Positions 1 through 7,790 of a stretch of DNA of 13,869 nt are shown piece after piece; the first letter of the stretch is position 1; the number at the start of each line of letters is the position of its first letter. The translations under genes were made by a program, and so were the position numbers. The stretch comes from an uncultured Cellvibrio sp. (lineage in GTDB: Bacteria; Pseudomonadota; Gammaproteobacteria; Pseudomonadales; Cellvibrionaceae). The notes beneath the pieces are model-generated. The model worked only from the letters and a program-made list of their open reading frames with translations, was not told the origin of the DNA and ran no database searches. Where the stretch lies: positions 1 to 13,869 of the forward strand of contig CAMPIG010000076.1 in the NCBI GenBank assembly GCA_946886255.1, read 5' to 3'.

Positions 1-438
1 CTGCAACCGGAGATGAGCGCCCCGGAAGTGACCGATAAGTTGGTGGCTGCCATCGAGTCCGGCAAGTACGACGCCATCATCTGCAACTACGCCAACGGCG
101 ATATGGTCGGCCACTCGGGCATCTTCGAAGCGGCGGTGAAAGCGGTGGAAGCTCTGGATATTTGTCTGGGCCGCGTGCTGGGTGCGCTGGAAAAAGTGGG
201 CGGAGAAGCCCTGGTTACCGCCGACCACGGCAACGTGGAGGAGATGTTCGACGCAGAGTCAGGCCAGGTCAGCACGCAACATTCCACTTTGCCGGTACCC
301 TTTGTCTATTGCGGTAAGCGCCAGGTGAGCATTAGCAACGGCGGTTCTCTGGCTGATGTGGCGCCCACCATGCTGCACTTGATGGGTCTGCCGCAACCCG
401 CCGAGATGACTGGACACAACCTCATCACGGTAAAATAA
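1..438 (+). CDS. gpmI: 2,3-bisphosphoglycerate-independent phosphoglycerate mutase, C-terminal part
   Basis: The reading frame is open from the first base, so this is the last 145 residues of a protein that is about 510 aa in E. coli. The enzyme interconverts 3- and 2-phosphoglycerate in glycolysis and gluconeogenesis in the cytoplasm, using two Mn ions. The visible part is the end of the alkaline-phosphatase-like domain. It carries the family's metal-binding motifs: [12 protein letters not shown] (the Asp and His ligands), TADHGN (Asp-His) and the later QHSTLPVPF (His). The ATG at 13 is internal and not a start. The gene is followed by envC, ctpA and a YibQ-like gene on the same strand, a neighbourhood known from Pseudomonas. 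The identification is secure; only the upstream part is missing because the window starts inside the gene. Confidence 0.96.
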   Translation: MQPEMSAPEVTDKLVAAIESGKYDAIICNYANGDMVGHSGIFEAAVKAVEALDICLGRVLGALEKVGGEALVTADHGNVEEMFDAESGQVSTQHSTLPVPFVYCGKRQVSISNGGSLADVAPTMLHLMGLPQPAEMTGHNLITVK

Positions 439-446
439 TCCTTTGT

Positions 447-475
447 TTGCCGGTGTGAATGACTGTTAATAAAAA
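447..475 (+). promoter_or_regulatory. Possible sigma70 promoter for envC
   Basis: TTGCCG (447-452) and TAAAAA (470-475) each match four of six consensus bases and are separated by an ideal 17 bp. Transcription would begin near 482, downstream of the ATG at 459 and 55 bases ahead of the preferred envC start. The match is weak, and read-through from gpmI is also possible. Confidence 0.3.
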
Positions 476-536
476 CAACTGCTATGCCACCCGGGCCGTT
501 ACGCGGTCCGTGATTCTCTCCGCAGGAACTGGTCCC

Positions 537-1694
537 ATGAGCAGGTACTCATCAATTTCTATCTTCTTCACCTTACGCGTTTACGCCATCACGCTCTTGT
601 GCTGTTTGACCTCCCTCAGCTTCGCTGACCAACAGGAAGACATGAAAGCATTGCAGGAAAATATCCAGCAATTGCAGAAGGAATTGAAGTCTATTCAAGG
701 TGAGCGCAGCGATTTGCAAAAAAACCTGCAAAAGTCCGAAACCGAAGTCGGCGAGTTGTTGAAGAAAATTGAACAGATCAATCGCGACCTGAAAGACCAG
801 AACAACCAGCTCAAGGAACTGCAACAGGAGCGCGAAACCCTGCAAGGCGCCAAGCGGTCGCAACAGGCAGAGGTCGCGACGCAAGTCGCTTCCGCTTATC
901 AGCTCGGCCAGCAAAGCCAGATTAAATTATTACTCAACCAGGAATCGCCGGAACGCGTGAGCCGTATGCTCAAGTATCACCAGTATTTTCTCGCGGCGCG
1001 CGCTGAAAAACTGGCCGCTTACATGGCCACCCTGGAACAACTGGATGAATTAGAGCCACGCATCGCTGCCAAAACCGTCGTGCTGGGTAATAGCCAGAAA
1101 GCTTTACAAGCGCGCCACGCCGAATTGAAGCAACGCCAGAAAGATCGGCAACAAGCCCTGACGAAAATCAACAGCACCCTGAAAAACAAAGATCAAGAGT
1201 TGCGCCAACTGGAAGAAGACCGCGAACGTCTCCAAGCGTTGTTGCAACAGGTCACTCACACTGTCGGTTCAGTGCCCTTACCCACCGGCAATGAAAAATT
1301 CAGCAGTCGCAAAGGCCAATTGCCCTGGCCTACCGAAGGCAAGGTGATCCATCGCTTCGGTAGCCCGCGCGTGAGCGGCCAGATGCAATGGAGCGGTCTG
1401 ATGATCCGCGCGGCTGAAGGCAAACCCGTGATTGCCGTACATCACGGTCGTGTGGTCTTTGCTGATTATTTTCGTGGCCATGGGTTGTTATTGATTGTCG
1501 ATCACGGTGAAGGTTATTTAAGTCTGTATGCGCACAACCAGAGTCTGTTTAAAACGACGGGCGATTGGGTGCGCGCCGGCGATGCCATCGCCAATGTGGG
1601 CAACAGCGGTGGTCAGGCTGAAACCGGTCTGTATTTCGAGATCCGCCAAAATGGCAAGCCTACCAACCCGGCCACCTGGCTGGCGCGCGCTTGA
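537..1694 (+). CDS. envC: EnvC-like murein hydrolase activator (coiled coil plus degenerate LytM/M23 domain)
   Basis: A 385-aa periplasmic protein. In E. coli, EnvC uses its LytM domain to activate the amidases AmiA and AmiB at the division septum. From the chosen start there is a signal peptide ending near SLSFA (residue 30). A long Gln/Glu/Lys-rich coiled coil follows to about residue 245, and the LytM domain covers about 259-384. The catalytic zinc ligands are largely lost. The usual HxxxD region reads WSGLM, and HLHFE is replaced by GLYFE (364-368), as in E. coli EnvC; YAH (331-333) keeps one His. It should therefore be an activator rather than an enzyme. I chose the ATG at 537 because AGGAA lies 8 bases upstream and the signal peptide then starts properly. 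The frame is open back to an ATG at 459, which would add 26 residues ahead of the signal. CtpA and YibQ-like genes follow. Confidence 0.9.
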   Translation: MSRYSSISIFFTLRVYAITLLCCLTSLSFADQQEDMKALQENIQQLQKELKSIQGERSDLQKNLQKSETEVGELLKKIEQINRDLKDQNNQLKELQQERETLQGAKRSQQAEVATQVASAYQLGQQSQIKLLLNQESPERVSRMLKYHQYFLAARAEKLAAYMATLEQLDELEPRIAAKTVVLGNSQKALQARHAELKQRQKDRQQALTKINSTLKNKDQELRQLEEDRERLQALLQQVTHTVGSVPLPTGNEKFSSRKGQLPWPTEGKVIHRFGSPRVSGQMQWSGLMIRAAEGKPVIAVHHGRVVFADYFRGHGLLLIVDHGEGYLSLYAHNQSLFKTTGDWVRAGDAIANVGNSGGQAETGLYFEIRQNGKPTNPATWLARA

Positions 1695-1770
1695 CCGATT
1701 CTGCGGCGGTTTATTGTTAGTTGGGCCAGTTTTTTACTGATCGGGCTGATATATAACGCAAAGTGTGCAC

Positions 1771-1790
1771 CTGCTGCTGGCCAGCAGCAG
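1771..1790. repeat. Perfect 20-bp palindrome between envC and ctpA
   Basis: CTGCTGCTGGCCAGCAGCAG is fully self-complementary. As RNA it could form an 8-bp GC-rich hairpin with a GGCC loop. The T-rich stretch (TTGTTTT) starts only a few bases after the stem, so it is at best a weak terminator for envC. It also lies just upstream of the candidate ctpA promoter, where a dimeric repressor could bind. Confidence 0.5.
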
Positions 1791-1804
1791 CAACTTGTTT
1801 TAGA

Positions 1805-1832
1805 TTGACCCTCTCTTTACCCGATACATAAG
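1805..1832 (+). promoter_or_regulatory. Candidate sigma70 promoter of ctpA
   Basis: TTGACC (1805-1810) matches five of six -35 bases and CATAAG (1827-1832) four of six -10 bases, with a 16-bp spacer. Transcription would start about 25 bases before the ctpA ATG, leaving just room for the AGGAG ribosome binding site at 1853-1857. Confidence 0.45.
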
Positions 1833-1863
1833 AATGCGGAGCTGAATACCGCAGGAGATTCCG

Positions 1864-3261
1864 ATGTTCTACGCTCACCGCAAACGCTCATTCGTGCTGC
1901 TGGCTTTATTCAGCCTCGCATTACCGATCCAGGCTGAGGATGCAAAGGCACCCAGGCAGGATGAGGGTTTGTTGCCCCTGGAAGACTTGCGCACTTTCAC
2001 CCGCGTTTATGACCATATTCGCAGTGGTTATGTGGAGGAAGTCAGCGACGCCAAATTATTGGAATATGCCATCAAAGGCATGCTTGCCGAACTGGATCCG
2101 CATTCCAGTTATCTCGACAAAAAAGCGTTTGAAGACTTGCAGGAAAACACTACTGGTGAGTTCGGTGGGGTAGGCGTTGAAGTGGGTATGGAAAACGGTT
2201 TTATCAAAGTCATCGCTCCCATCGATGACACGCCCGCACAGAAAGCCGGCATTGAGGCGGGGGACCTGATTATTCGTCTGGATGACAAACCGGTTAAAGG
2301 TATGAACCAGAACGATGCCATCCAGATGATGCGCGGCCCCAAGGGCAGCAAGTTAAAGATGACCATCGTGCGCAAGGGCGTGGAGCAGCCTTTCGATGTT
2401 GAGATCGAGCGTGACATCATCCGCACCCAGAGTGTGCGTACCCGCCTGCTGGAAAACGATTATCTCTATATACGGATCGCTCAATTCCAGCTCAACAGCG
2501 GCAAGGATATGACGCGCAAAATCCGTGATCATCAGGAAAAAAATCCGGAGCTGCGCGGTGTCGTGCTGGATCTACGCAATAACCCCGGCGGCGTGTTGCA
2601 ATCTTCCGTCGAAGTAGCGGATGCTTTCCTCGACAGCGGCCTGGTGGTGTATACCGAAGGCCGTCTGGAAAACAGTGATGTTAACTATCACGCTACACCT
2701 GGCGATATTGCCAAGGGTTTGCCCATGGTGGTACTGATCAACGATGGTTCTGCCTCAGCCTCAGAAATTGTGGCGGGCGCCTTACAGGATCACAAGCGCG
2801 CCGTGTTATTGGGTACGCGTAGTTTCGGCAAAGGCTCCGTTCAATCCATCATCACCATCAACGAAGAACGGGCGGTAAAACTTACCACCGCGCTTTATTA
2901 CACCCCCAGCGGCCGTTCTATCCAGGCTCAAGGCATCGAACCCGACGTGATTGTTGAACGCGCCCAGGTCACCGCACTCAAGCCTGCCGGCAACACCACG
3001 GAAGCCGACCTTGCCGGTCACCTGAGCAATACCCGCGGCGGCGACGAAAGTACCAGTCAAAAACGCGAGAAAGATCGCGTTGCCACCCAGGAATTGTTGA
3101 CCAAGGACAACCAGCTTCATGAGGCCCTGAACCTGCTCAAGGGCTTACATATCTTCCGCCAGCAGCAGTCCATCATGCTCCACGCTGCACTGGACGCGGA
3201 AGTTGAAACAACAGAGCCCACCGCCGATACACCGACACTGAATACTGATCCTCAGGATTGA
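1864..3261 (+). CDS. ctpA: CtpA-type carboxy-terminal processing protease (PDZ-S41)
   Basis: A 465-aa periplasmic serine protease of family S41. In Pseudomonas aeruginosa, CtpA works with the lipoprotein LbcA to degrade peptidoglycan hydrolases. The sequence has a signal peptide (cleavage near residue 24, PIQA), an N-terminal helical part, a PDZ domain (about 98-175, with GGVGVEV and the GIEAGD loop) and the protease core (about 190-365). The Ser-Lys pair is S298 in GSASASEI and K323 in SFGKGSVQ, 25 residues apart as in Prc and D1P. Q327 completes the triad described for P. aeruginosa CtpA. The C-terminal 100 residues are charged and end in an acidic, Thr-rich tail. AGGAG lies 6 bases before the ATG. 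The stop overlaps the spacer leading to the next gene by only 7 bases, so the two are probably cotranscribed. Confidence 0.95.
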   Translation: MFYAHRKRSFVLLALFSLALPIQAEDAKAPRQDEGLLPLEDLRTFTRVYDHIRSGYVEEVSDAKLLEYAIKGMLAELDPHSSYLDKKAFEDLQENTTGEFGGVGVEVGMENGFIKVIAPIDDTPAQKAGIEAGDLIIRLDDKPVKGMNQNDAIQMMRGPKGSKLKMTIVRKGVEQPFDVEIERDIIRTQSVRTRLLENDYLYIRIAQFQLNSGKDMTRKIRDHQEKNPELRGVVLDLRNNPGGVLQSSVEVADAFLDSGLVVYTEGRLENSDVNYHATPGDIAKGLPMVVLINDGSASASEIVAGALQDHKRAVLLGTRSFGKGSVQSIITINEERAVKLTTALYYTPSGRSIQAQGIEPDVIVERAQVTALKPAGNTTEADLAGHLSNTRGGDESTSQKREKDRVATQELLTKDNQLHEALNLLKGLHIFRQQQSIMLHAALDAEVETTEPTADTPTLNTDPQD

Positions 3262-3268
3262 TGTCGGA

Positions 3269-4120
3269 GTGAATTGGCGGTTAAGTATCGCTATCCTGCT
3301 GTGGTGCTTTGCCCAGCCCGCCTTAGGCGCCCGACTCGCCATTATCATCGATGATATCGGCTACAACGGACCCCTCGGTAGACGCGCCGTCGATTTGGAC
3401 GGCGCGTTCACCCTCGCCGTCTTACCCTTCACACCCCATACCCTGGAACTTGCCCAACGGGCTCACAAGCAAGGCAAGGAAATTATCTTGCATGCCCCCA
3501 TGAGCAATACCCGGCACATGCCGCTGGGCAAGGGCGGACTGGACAGCAGTATGGATTACGATGAATTCATGGACATCCTTCGTGCTAATCTGGCCGACGT
3601 TCCTCACCTCGCAGGTGTTAACAACCATATGGGCAGCCAACTTACTCAGGAGCCGGAGCCCATGGGATGGGTGATGGATGAACTGGTTCGCCGCGGCCTG
3701 TATTTTGTTGACAGTCGAACCAGCGCCGCCAGCCAGGCCTTCGCAGTCGCATTGGCCTATGGCGTTCCGGCGTTAAAGCGGGATGTATTCCTGGACAATA
3801 TCCGCACCCGGGAACATATCAGTGAGCAGCTATTAAAAGCCGTGCAACTGGCCAAAAGACGGGGCAGCGCTGTGGCCATCGGTCATCCTTATCCGCAAAC
3901 GCTAAACGTGCTGGAACACGCGCCCAGATTGTTGGCAAAACATGGCGTCGAATTGGTTTTTGCATCAGATTTAATGAGAGCGCCATCACAGCTTATCGCG
4001 GTGACTGGAACCTCGTGCCTGGCGCCACCTCAAAAATTGTGGAAACGGCCATCCGCCCAACCAGAACCTGTAACCATCCACAGCTTGCTCGAAGGTGTCG
4101 TGGAATTTGGTTATCAGTAG
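3269..4120 (+). CDS. yibQ: Divergent polysaccharide deacetylase family protein (DUF610/YibQ-like)
   Basis: A 283-aa protein with a short signal peptide (cleavage after about residue 20, PALG) and one domain with a NodB-like fold. Family signatures are IIIDDIGYN (D28-D29), the NNHMGS motif (118-123), DSRTS (148-152) and IGHPYPQ (H206). The family is related to polysaccharide deacetylases, but its substrate is not established. The Asp pair and His residues suggest that metal binding is possible. The start is GTG at 3269, 7 bases after the ctpA stop; AGGA at 3254-3257 is a rather distant ribosome binding site. In E. coli yibQ also follows envC directly, and here ctpA lies between them. This supports a role in cell-wall maintenance, which is inference. 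The last 50 residues are Pro/Ser/Thr-rich and poorly conserved in appearance. Confidence 0.9.
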   Translation: MNWRLSIAILLWCFAQPALGARLAIIIDDIGYNGPLGRRAVDLDGAFTLAVLPFTPHTLELAQRAHKQGKEIILHAPMSNTRHMPLGKGGLDSSMDYDEFMDILRANLADVPHLAGVNNHMGSQLTQEPEPMGWVMDELVRRGLYFVDSRTSAASQAFAVALAYGVPALKRDVFLDNIRTREHISEQLLKAVQLAKRRGSAVAIGHPYPQTLNVLEHAPRLLAKHGVELVFASDLMRAPSQLIAVTGTSCLAPPQKLWKRPSAQPEPVTIHSLLEGVVEFGYQ

Positions 4121-4169
4121 TAAGAGATGACAGATCAACTCGATATATCCATTTTCAAGGACGCAGGTT

Positions 4170-4203
4170 TATAATCTTTTAGTGGTGATTTTTATCTAAA
4201 AGA
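4170..4203 (+). promoter_or_regulatory. Perfect -10 hexamer and 8-bp inverted repeat upstream of the DUF6316-type gene
   Basis: TATAAT at 4170-4175 is a perfect -10 element; the best -35 candidate (TATCCA, 4146-4151) is weak. Overlapping its end is TCTTTTAG (4175-4182), repeated in inverted form as CTAAAAGA (4196-4203) with a 13-base spacer. The repeat falls at the expected transcription start, so it could be an operator or a small leader hairpin. The leader to the ATG at 4298 would be about 115 bases. Confidence 0.4.
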
Positions 4204-4297
4204 CCTTACTTAATTATCAAGGACGGCCTTGGATGGCTACCACAACTGGCTGTGTATTCAGTCGTATCAAGCCAATCGCAATTACAGGAACCAGACT

Positions 4298-4516
4298 ATG
4301 AGCAATCGAGCAGGCGAACAAGGCAAGGTCCCCACCCGTAGTGGCCGCTTCTTGAAAAAAGAAGGCTACTGGTATTACAGCACGCGCGAAGGGGTAGATA
4401 TCGGCCCATTCGACAACCGTGAGGATGCAGAAGTAGGTGTGGGTGAATTTATTGATTTCATCTGTGCGTCCGAACCAAAGGTCCTGGCGGCCCTTAAACA
4501 GTACCGCGCCGCGTGA
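4298..4516 (+). CDS. DUF6316-type small conserved protein
   Basis: A 72-aa cytoplasmic protein without a signal peptide or membrane segment. It has the pattern I associate with DUF6316 in pseudomonads: an N-terminal VPTRSGRF, a central GYWYYSTREG, then IGPFDNREDAEVGV and a helical C-terminus. The aromatic WYYSTREG-IGPF core looks like a small beta-sheet. Its function is unknown. The frame is open back to an ATG at 4229, but the ATG at 4298 has AGGAA 7 bases upstream and gives the length usual for the family, so I prefer it. The gene stands alone between the envelope genes and the convergent hisF, with its own candidate promoter and a shared terminator. Confidence 0.75.
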   Translation: MSNRAGEQGKVPTRSGRFLKKEGYWYYSTREGVDIGPFDNREDAEVGVGEFIDFICASEPKVLAALKQYRAA

Positions 4517-4551
4517 TTCAGTAGTACCACAGATTACCCAAACATCCTGAT

Positions 4552-4578
4552 AAAAGGGCGCTTAAGAAGCGCCCTTTT
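4552..4578. terminator. Bidirectional rho-independent terminator
   Basis: A perfect 12-bp stem (AAAAGGGCGCTT paired with AAGCGCCCTTTT) encloses the 3-base loop AAG. It has a T-run on the right for + transcripts and an A-run on the left that becomes a U-tract for - transcripts. It lies between the convergent stops of the DUF6316-type gene (4516) and hisF (4606), so it can end both. Confidence 0.93.
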
Positions 4579-4605
4579 TATTTGTCTTTGCCCCAACACA
4601 TTGAA

Positions 4606-5379
4606 TTAAAGACGCACTTCGATACCTCTTTCCTGCATATATGCTTTGGCTTGAGGAACCGTGTATTCGCGGAAGTGGAAGATACTTGCGGCAAGCACAG
4701 CATCTGCGCGACCTTGCGTAACCCCCTCCACCAGATGCTGCAGGTTGCCGACACCGCCCGAGGCGATTACCGGCACTGGCACCGCATCGCTGATCGCGCG
4801 CGTCACACCGAGATCAAAACCGTTTTTGGTTCCGTCGCGATCCATACTGGTTAACAATATTTCCCCCGCACCATAACGCGCCATGCGCGCAGCCCACTCC
4901 ACCGCATCAATACCCGTTGGCTTGCGTCCGCCGTGGGTGAAGATTTCCCAACGTGGTATTTCACCTTCTGCACTGACTCGCTTGGCATCAATGGCGACGA
5001 CAATACATTGCGCACCAAAGCGGTCCGATGCCGCTTTCACAAAATCCGGATTAAACACGGCAGCAGAGTTGATGCTGACTTTATCGGCACCGGCATTGAG
5101 CATGCGGCGAATATCATCCACGGTGCGAATGCCACCGCCGACGGTGAGCGGAATAAAGACTTCACTGGCAATTTTTTCTACCGTGTGAACCGTGGTGTCC
5201 CGCTCCTGATGGCTGGCGGTGATGTCGAGGAAGGTAATCTCGTCGGCACCTTCCTGATTGTAGCGCTTGGCAATTTCTACCGGATCGCCAGCATCGCGGA
5301 TATCGAGAAACTGCACGCCTTTAACGACGCGACCGTTGTCGACGTCGAGGCAGGGAATAATGCGTTTTGCGAGGGGCAT
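4606..5379 (-). CDS. hisF: Imidazole glycerol phosphate synthase, cyclase subunit
   Basis: A 257-aa (beta/alpha)8-barrel, the usual length. With HisH it turns the PRFAR intermediate plus ammonia from glutamine into imidazole glycerol phosphate and AICAR, in histidine synthesis in the cytoplasm. The N-terminus [18 protein letters not shown] is typical, and the catalytic acids are D12 and D131 (VVAIDAKR). The phosphate-binding loops GGGIR (81-85) and ASGGVG near the end are present. It is the last gene of the hisB-hisH-hisA-hisF operon, starts 26 bases after the hisA stop, and its stop faces the shared terminator. Upstream of the ATG the ribosome binding site reads ACAGG, which is modest. No defect is seen. 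Confidence 0.98.
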   Translation of the reverse strand: MPLAKRIIPCLDVDNGRVVKGVQFLDIRDAGDPVEIAKRYNQEGADEITFLDITASHQERDTTVHTVEKIASEVFIPLTVGGGIRTVDDIRRMLNAGADKVSINSAAVFNPDFVKAASDRFGAQCIVVAIDAKRVSAEGEIPRWEIFTHGGRKPTGIDAVEWAARMARYGAGEILLTSMDRDGTKNGFDLGVTRAISDAVPVPVIASGGVGNLQHLVEGVTQGRADAVLAASIFHFREYTVPQAKAYMQERGIEVRL

Positions 5380-5405
5380 GGTTTACCTGTCAAAGATGAT
5401 TCAGA

Positions 5406-6137
5406 TTAATTGGCATCACACCAGGCTTGCGCTTCAGCCATCGTGAGTGTGCCTTCGTAGATAGCACGCCCGGTAATGGCGCCGCAGATACCTTGGTGGG
5501 CTTCGGCTTTGAGCGCTTTGATATCGTTCATGTCAGTGATGCCGCCGGAGGCAATCACCGGAATGCTTGACGCCTGGGCCATGGCTACGGTGGCTTGGAC
5601 ATTCACGCCTTGCATCATGCCATCGCGGGCGATGTCGGTGTAGACAATGCTGCTCACGCCGTCCTGTTCAAAGCGTTTAGCCAGTTCGCTGGCCTGGATA
5701 TTGGACACTTCGGCCCAGCCGTCAGTGGCGACCCAGCCGTCTTTGGCATCGAGGCCGACGATAATGTGGCCGGGGAATTGTTTGCACATGTCGGTGACGA
5801 ACTGCGGTTCTTTTACGGCTTTGGTGCCGATGATGACGTATTGCACTCCGGCCTGGAGGTAGTGTTCGATAGTTTCGGCGCTGCGAATGCCGCCGCCGAT
5901 CTGGATCGGCAGTGTGGGGTAGGCTTTGGCGATGGCGGTGACAACGCTACCGTTGATGGGTTTGCCTTCGAAGGCGCCGTTGAGGTCGACCAAGTGGAGG
6001 CGGCGGCAGCCTTGGTCGACCCATTGTTTGGCCATGGCGACGGGGTCGTCGGAGAAGACGGTGGAGTCGTCCATAAGGCCTTGGCGGAGTCGGACGCATT
6101 GACCGTTTTTTAAGTCTATGGCGGGGATAATCAGCAT
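5406..6137 (-). CDS. hisA: Phosphoribosylformimino-5-aminoimidazole carboxamide ribotide isomerase
   Basis: A 243-aa (beta/alpha)8-barrel that isomerises ProFAR to PRFAR, the step just before HisH/HisF. It starts [18 protein letters not shown] with the catalytic D8, and the second catalytic acid is D130 in [10 protein letters not shown]. The phosphate-binding loops GGGIR (81-85) and ASGGI in the C-terminal half are intact, and the length matches the family. The ribosome binding site is weak (GAGAT, about 6 bases ahead). The gene is separated from hisH by about 155 bases that contain a palindromic repeat element, much wider than the other operon gaps. Its translation and message level may therefore be set partly by that structure, which is inference. 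Confidence 0.98.
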   Translation of the reverse strand: MLIIPAIDLKNGQCVRLRQGLMDDSTVFSDDPVAMAKQWVDQGCRRLHLVDLNGAFEGKPINGSVVTAIAKAYPTLPIQIGGGIRSAETIEHYLQAGVQYVIIGTKAVKEPQFVTDMCKQFPGHIIVGLDAKDGWVATDGWAEVSNIQASELAKRFEQDGVSSIVYTDIARDGMMQGVNVQATVAMAQASSIPVIASGGITDMNDIKALKAEAHQGICGAITGRAIYEGTLTMAEAQAWCDAN

Positions 6138-6174
6138 GAATTTATCTCGTCGTTTGGTTTGGTGATGGTGCGTC

Positions 6175-6276
6175 GGTAATGGGGATAGAGGCCTGAAACA
6201 TGCCGTGAATCCATCCCTGGAGGCTCATCGTCGACGTCCCTGTCTCCGATGGTTTCAGGCCTCTATCCCCATTACC
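6175..6276 (+). repeat. Palindromic repeat element with perfect 25-bp terminal inverted repeats, inside the his operon
   Basis: The left arm (6175-6199, starting GGTAATGGGGATAG) and right arm (6252-6276, ending CTATCCCCATTACC) are perfect reverse complements of 25 bases. The 52-base centre contains GTGAATCCATCCCTGGAGG. It also contains a smaller hairpin (CATCG 6226-6230 with CGATG 6247-6251, and GAC with GTC inside) whose apical loop contains GTCCCT. No open reading frame is carried. It lies wholly between hisH and hisA and would be transcribed as one long stem-loop. The centre matches that of the element at 12055-12214, so I treat both as one repeat family. Confidence 0.9.
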
Positions 6277-6292
6277 TCTGGCTGGCTTTTCA

Positions 6293-6937
6293 TCAAGCTT
6301 TGCCATCCCAATGTAAAAAATTCTCTAACAATTGCAGGCCGGCGGTGTGGCTTTTTTCCGGGTGGAATTGCACGGCGAACAGGTTGTCGCGCGCCAGGGC
6401 GGCGTCGAAGCGTACGCCGTAGTCGCAGGTGGCGGCGACCAGTTGGCGGTCCTGGGCGTGCACGTAGTATGAGTGCACAAAGTAAAACCGGCTGAACTGG
6501 GGGATGTCGGCCCATAGGGGGTGGGGCTTTTGTTCGACCTGGTTCCAGCCCATGTGGGGGACCTTCAGCGGTATGCCGTCGTGTTGGTGTTCGCCGAAGA
6601 ATTTGACCTGGCCAGGCAAAATGCCGATGCAGTCTACGCCGTTGTTCTCTTCGCTGTATTCCATGATTGCTTGCATGCCGACACAAATACCCAGTACCGG
6701 TTTGCCGGTGGCGATTTGTTCGCGCAGGAGTTGGCCGAAGCCGAGGCGATTGATTTCGGCCATGCAGTCGCGGATGGCGCCGACGCCGGGGAAGATGACG
6801 CGGTGGGCGTCGGCGACCTGTGCGGGGGCGTCAGTGACGATGACGCGCATGTCGGGCGCGACGTGGCTGAGCGCGCTGGCAACGGAGTGGAGGTTGCCCA
6901 TGCCGTAGTCGATGACGGCAACTGTTTGTCTGGTCAT
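6293..6937 (-). CDS. hisH: Imidazole glycerol phosphate synthase, glutamine amidotransferase subunit
   Basis: A 214-aa class I glutamine amidotransferase that supplies ammonia to HisF. The opening [11 protein letters not shown] and the oxyanion-region motif PGVGA are typical. The nucleophile is C85 in GICVGMQ (usually GICLGMQ), and the other triad residues are H192 and E194 in VQFHPEKS. The frame could also start at a TTG at 6949, four codons earlier; I prefer the ATG at 6937, although neither has a clear ribosome binding site. The gene lies 55 bases after hisB in the same operon. The downstream spacer to hisA carries the palindromic repeat, so hisH and hisF, which form one enzyme, are separated by that element and by hisA. 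Confidence 0.97.
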   Translation of the reverse strand: MTRQTVAVIDYGMGNLHSVASALSHVAPDMRVIVTDAPAQVADAHRVIFPGVGAIRDCMAEINRLGFGQLLREQIATGKPVLGICVGMQAIMEYSEENNGVDCIGILPGQVKFFGEHQHDGIPLKVPHMGWNQVEQKPHPLWADIPQFSRFYFVHSYYVHAQDRQLVAATCDYGVRFDAALARDNLFAVQFHPEKSHTAGLQLLENFLHWDGKA

Positions 6938-6992
6938 AGGTTTAATCAAAAAAATTCGGGTTGAGTGCGGCAGACGTGCCGATTTACTTTAC

Positions 6993-7586
6993 TTACAAGG
7001 TACCTTTGGTGGACGGCATCATGCCGGCCATACGCGGGTCGAGTTCCAGCGCCATGCGCAGGGCGCGACCGAAGGCTTTGAATACCGTTTCGATCTGGTG
7101 GTGGGCGTTGTGGCCGCGCAGGTTGTCGACATGCAGGGTGACGCCGGCATGATTGACGAAGCCCTGGAAAAACTCCCAGAACAACTCGGTATCGAATTGG
7201 CCAATACGCTTTTGGGTAAAGGGAATCTGCATCACCAGACCGGGACGCCCGGAGAAATCGATCACTACGCGCGATAAAGCTTCATCCAGCGGCACATAGG
7301 CATGGCCATAACGACGGATGCCTTTTTTATCGCCCACCGCTTTGGCAATGGCTTGGCCGATGGTGATACCGATGTCTTCTACCGAGTGGTGGTCATCAAT
7401 GTGAGTATCGCCGTCGCAGGTGACATCCAGGTCGATCATGCCATGGCGAGCGATCTGGTCCATCATGTGTTCGAGGAAGGGTACCCCGGTGTTGAACACG
7501 CCTTTGCCGGTACCGTCCAGATTGAGACTGACGCTGATTTTGGTTTCAAGAGTGTTGCGGATAACTTGGGCGATACGGTCAGACAT
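6993..7586 (-). CDS. hisB: Imidazoleglycerol-phosphate dehydratase
   Basis: A 197-aa Mn-dependent enzyme that dehydrates imidazole glycerol phosphate to imidazole acetol phosphate in histidine synthesis. It is the monofunctional form, without the HisB phosphatase domain found in E. coli. The metal-binding His clusters are visible: [11 protein letters not shown] (39-49), [10 protein letters not shown] (62-71) and GHNAHHQIE (158-166). The C-terminus ends in the typical PSTKGTL. The frame extends to an ATG at 7607, but the ATG at 7586 has GGAG 8 bases upstream and gives the family length. This is the first gene of the operon; a candidate promoter lies about 60 bases upstream. Confidence 0.98.
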   Translation of the reverse strand: MSDRIAQVIRNTLETKISVSLNLDGTGKGVFNTGVPFLEHMMDQIARHGMIDLDVTCDGDTHIDDHHSVEDIGITIGQAIAKAVGDKKGIRRYGHAYVPLDEALSRVVIDFSGRPGLVMQIPFTQKRIGQFDTELFWEFFQGFVNHAGVTLHVDNLRGHNAHHQIETVFKAFGRALRMALELDPRMAGMMPSTKGTL

Positions 7587-7646
7587 AAATGACTCCAGCA
7601 TGCGCACACCGACCTAAGGATGATGTGTCGCGACAGATGTGCGCGA

Positions 7647-7675
7647 ATTATATAGATAAGCGCTGCTGAATTCAC
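7647..7675 (-). promoter_or_regulatory. Candidate sigma70 promoter of the his operon
   Basis: On the - strand a perfect TATAAT (7652 to 7647) is preceded, 17 bp away, by GTGAAT (7675 to 7670), which matches the -35 consensus at three central bases. Transcription would start near 7640, leaving a leader of about 54 bases before hisB. I see no leader peptide with a His-codon run, so no classical attenuator. Confidence 0.5.
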
Positions 7676-7790
7676 CGCTGGCAGTTTAATCGGTGTCATT
7701 GCCTGCGTGAATCAACGAAAATCCGTTAAGCTTGGGTACAGGTTTCTCGCTCTAGTATCCCGTTCAATAACAGGCGCCAAAGGAGTCCTT

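Noticed and set aside
459..536. 26-residue upstream extension of envC from the ATG at 459
   Set aside because: It would bury the signal peptide behind a polar stretch. The ATG at 537 has an AGGAA at good spacing, and a candidate promoter start lies after 459.
5595..6113. 172-codon + strand frame over hisA and similar ones over hisH and hisB
   Set aside because: These are mirror frames of conserved his genes, Asp/Gly/Val-rich as expected from antisense of GC-biased codons.
7587..7706. Histidine attenuator leader in front of hisB
   Set aside because: No short frame with a run of His codons and no competing hairpins are visible.
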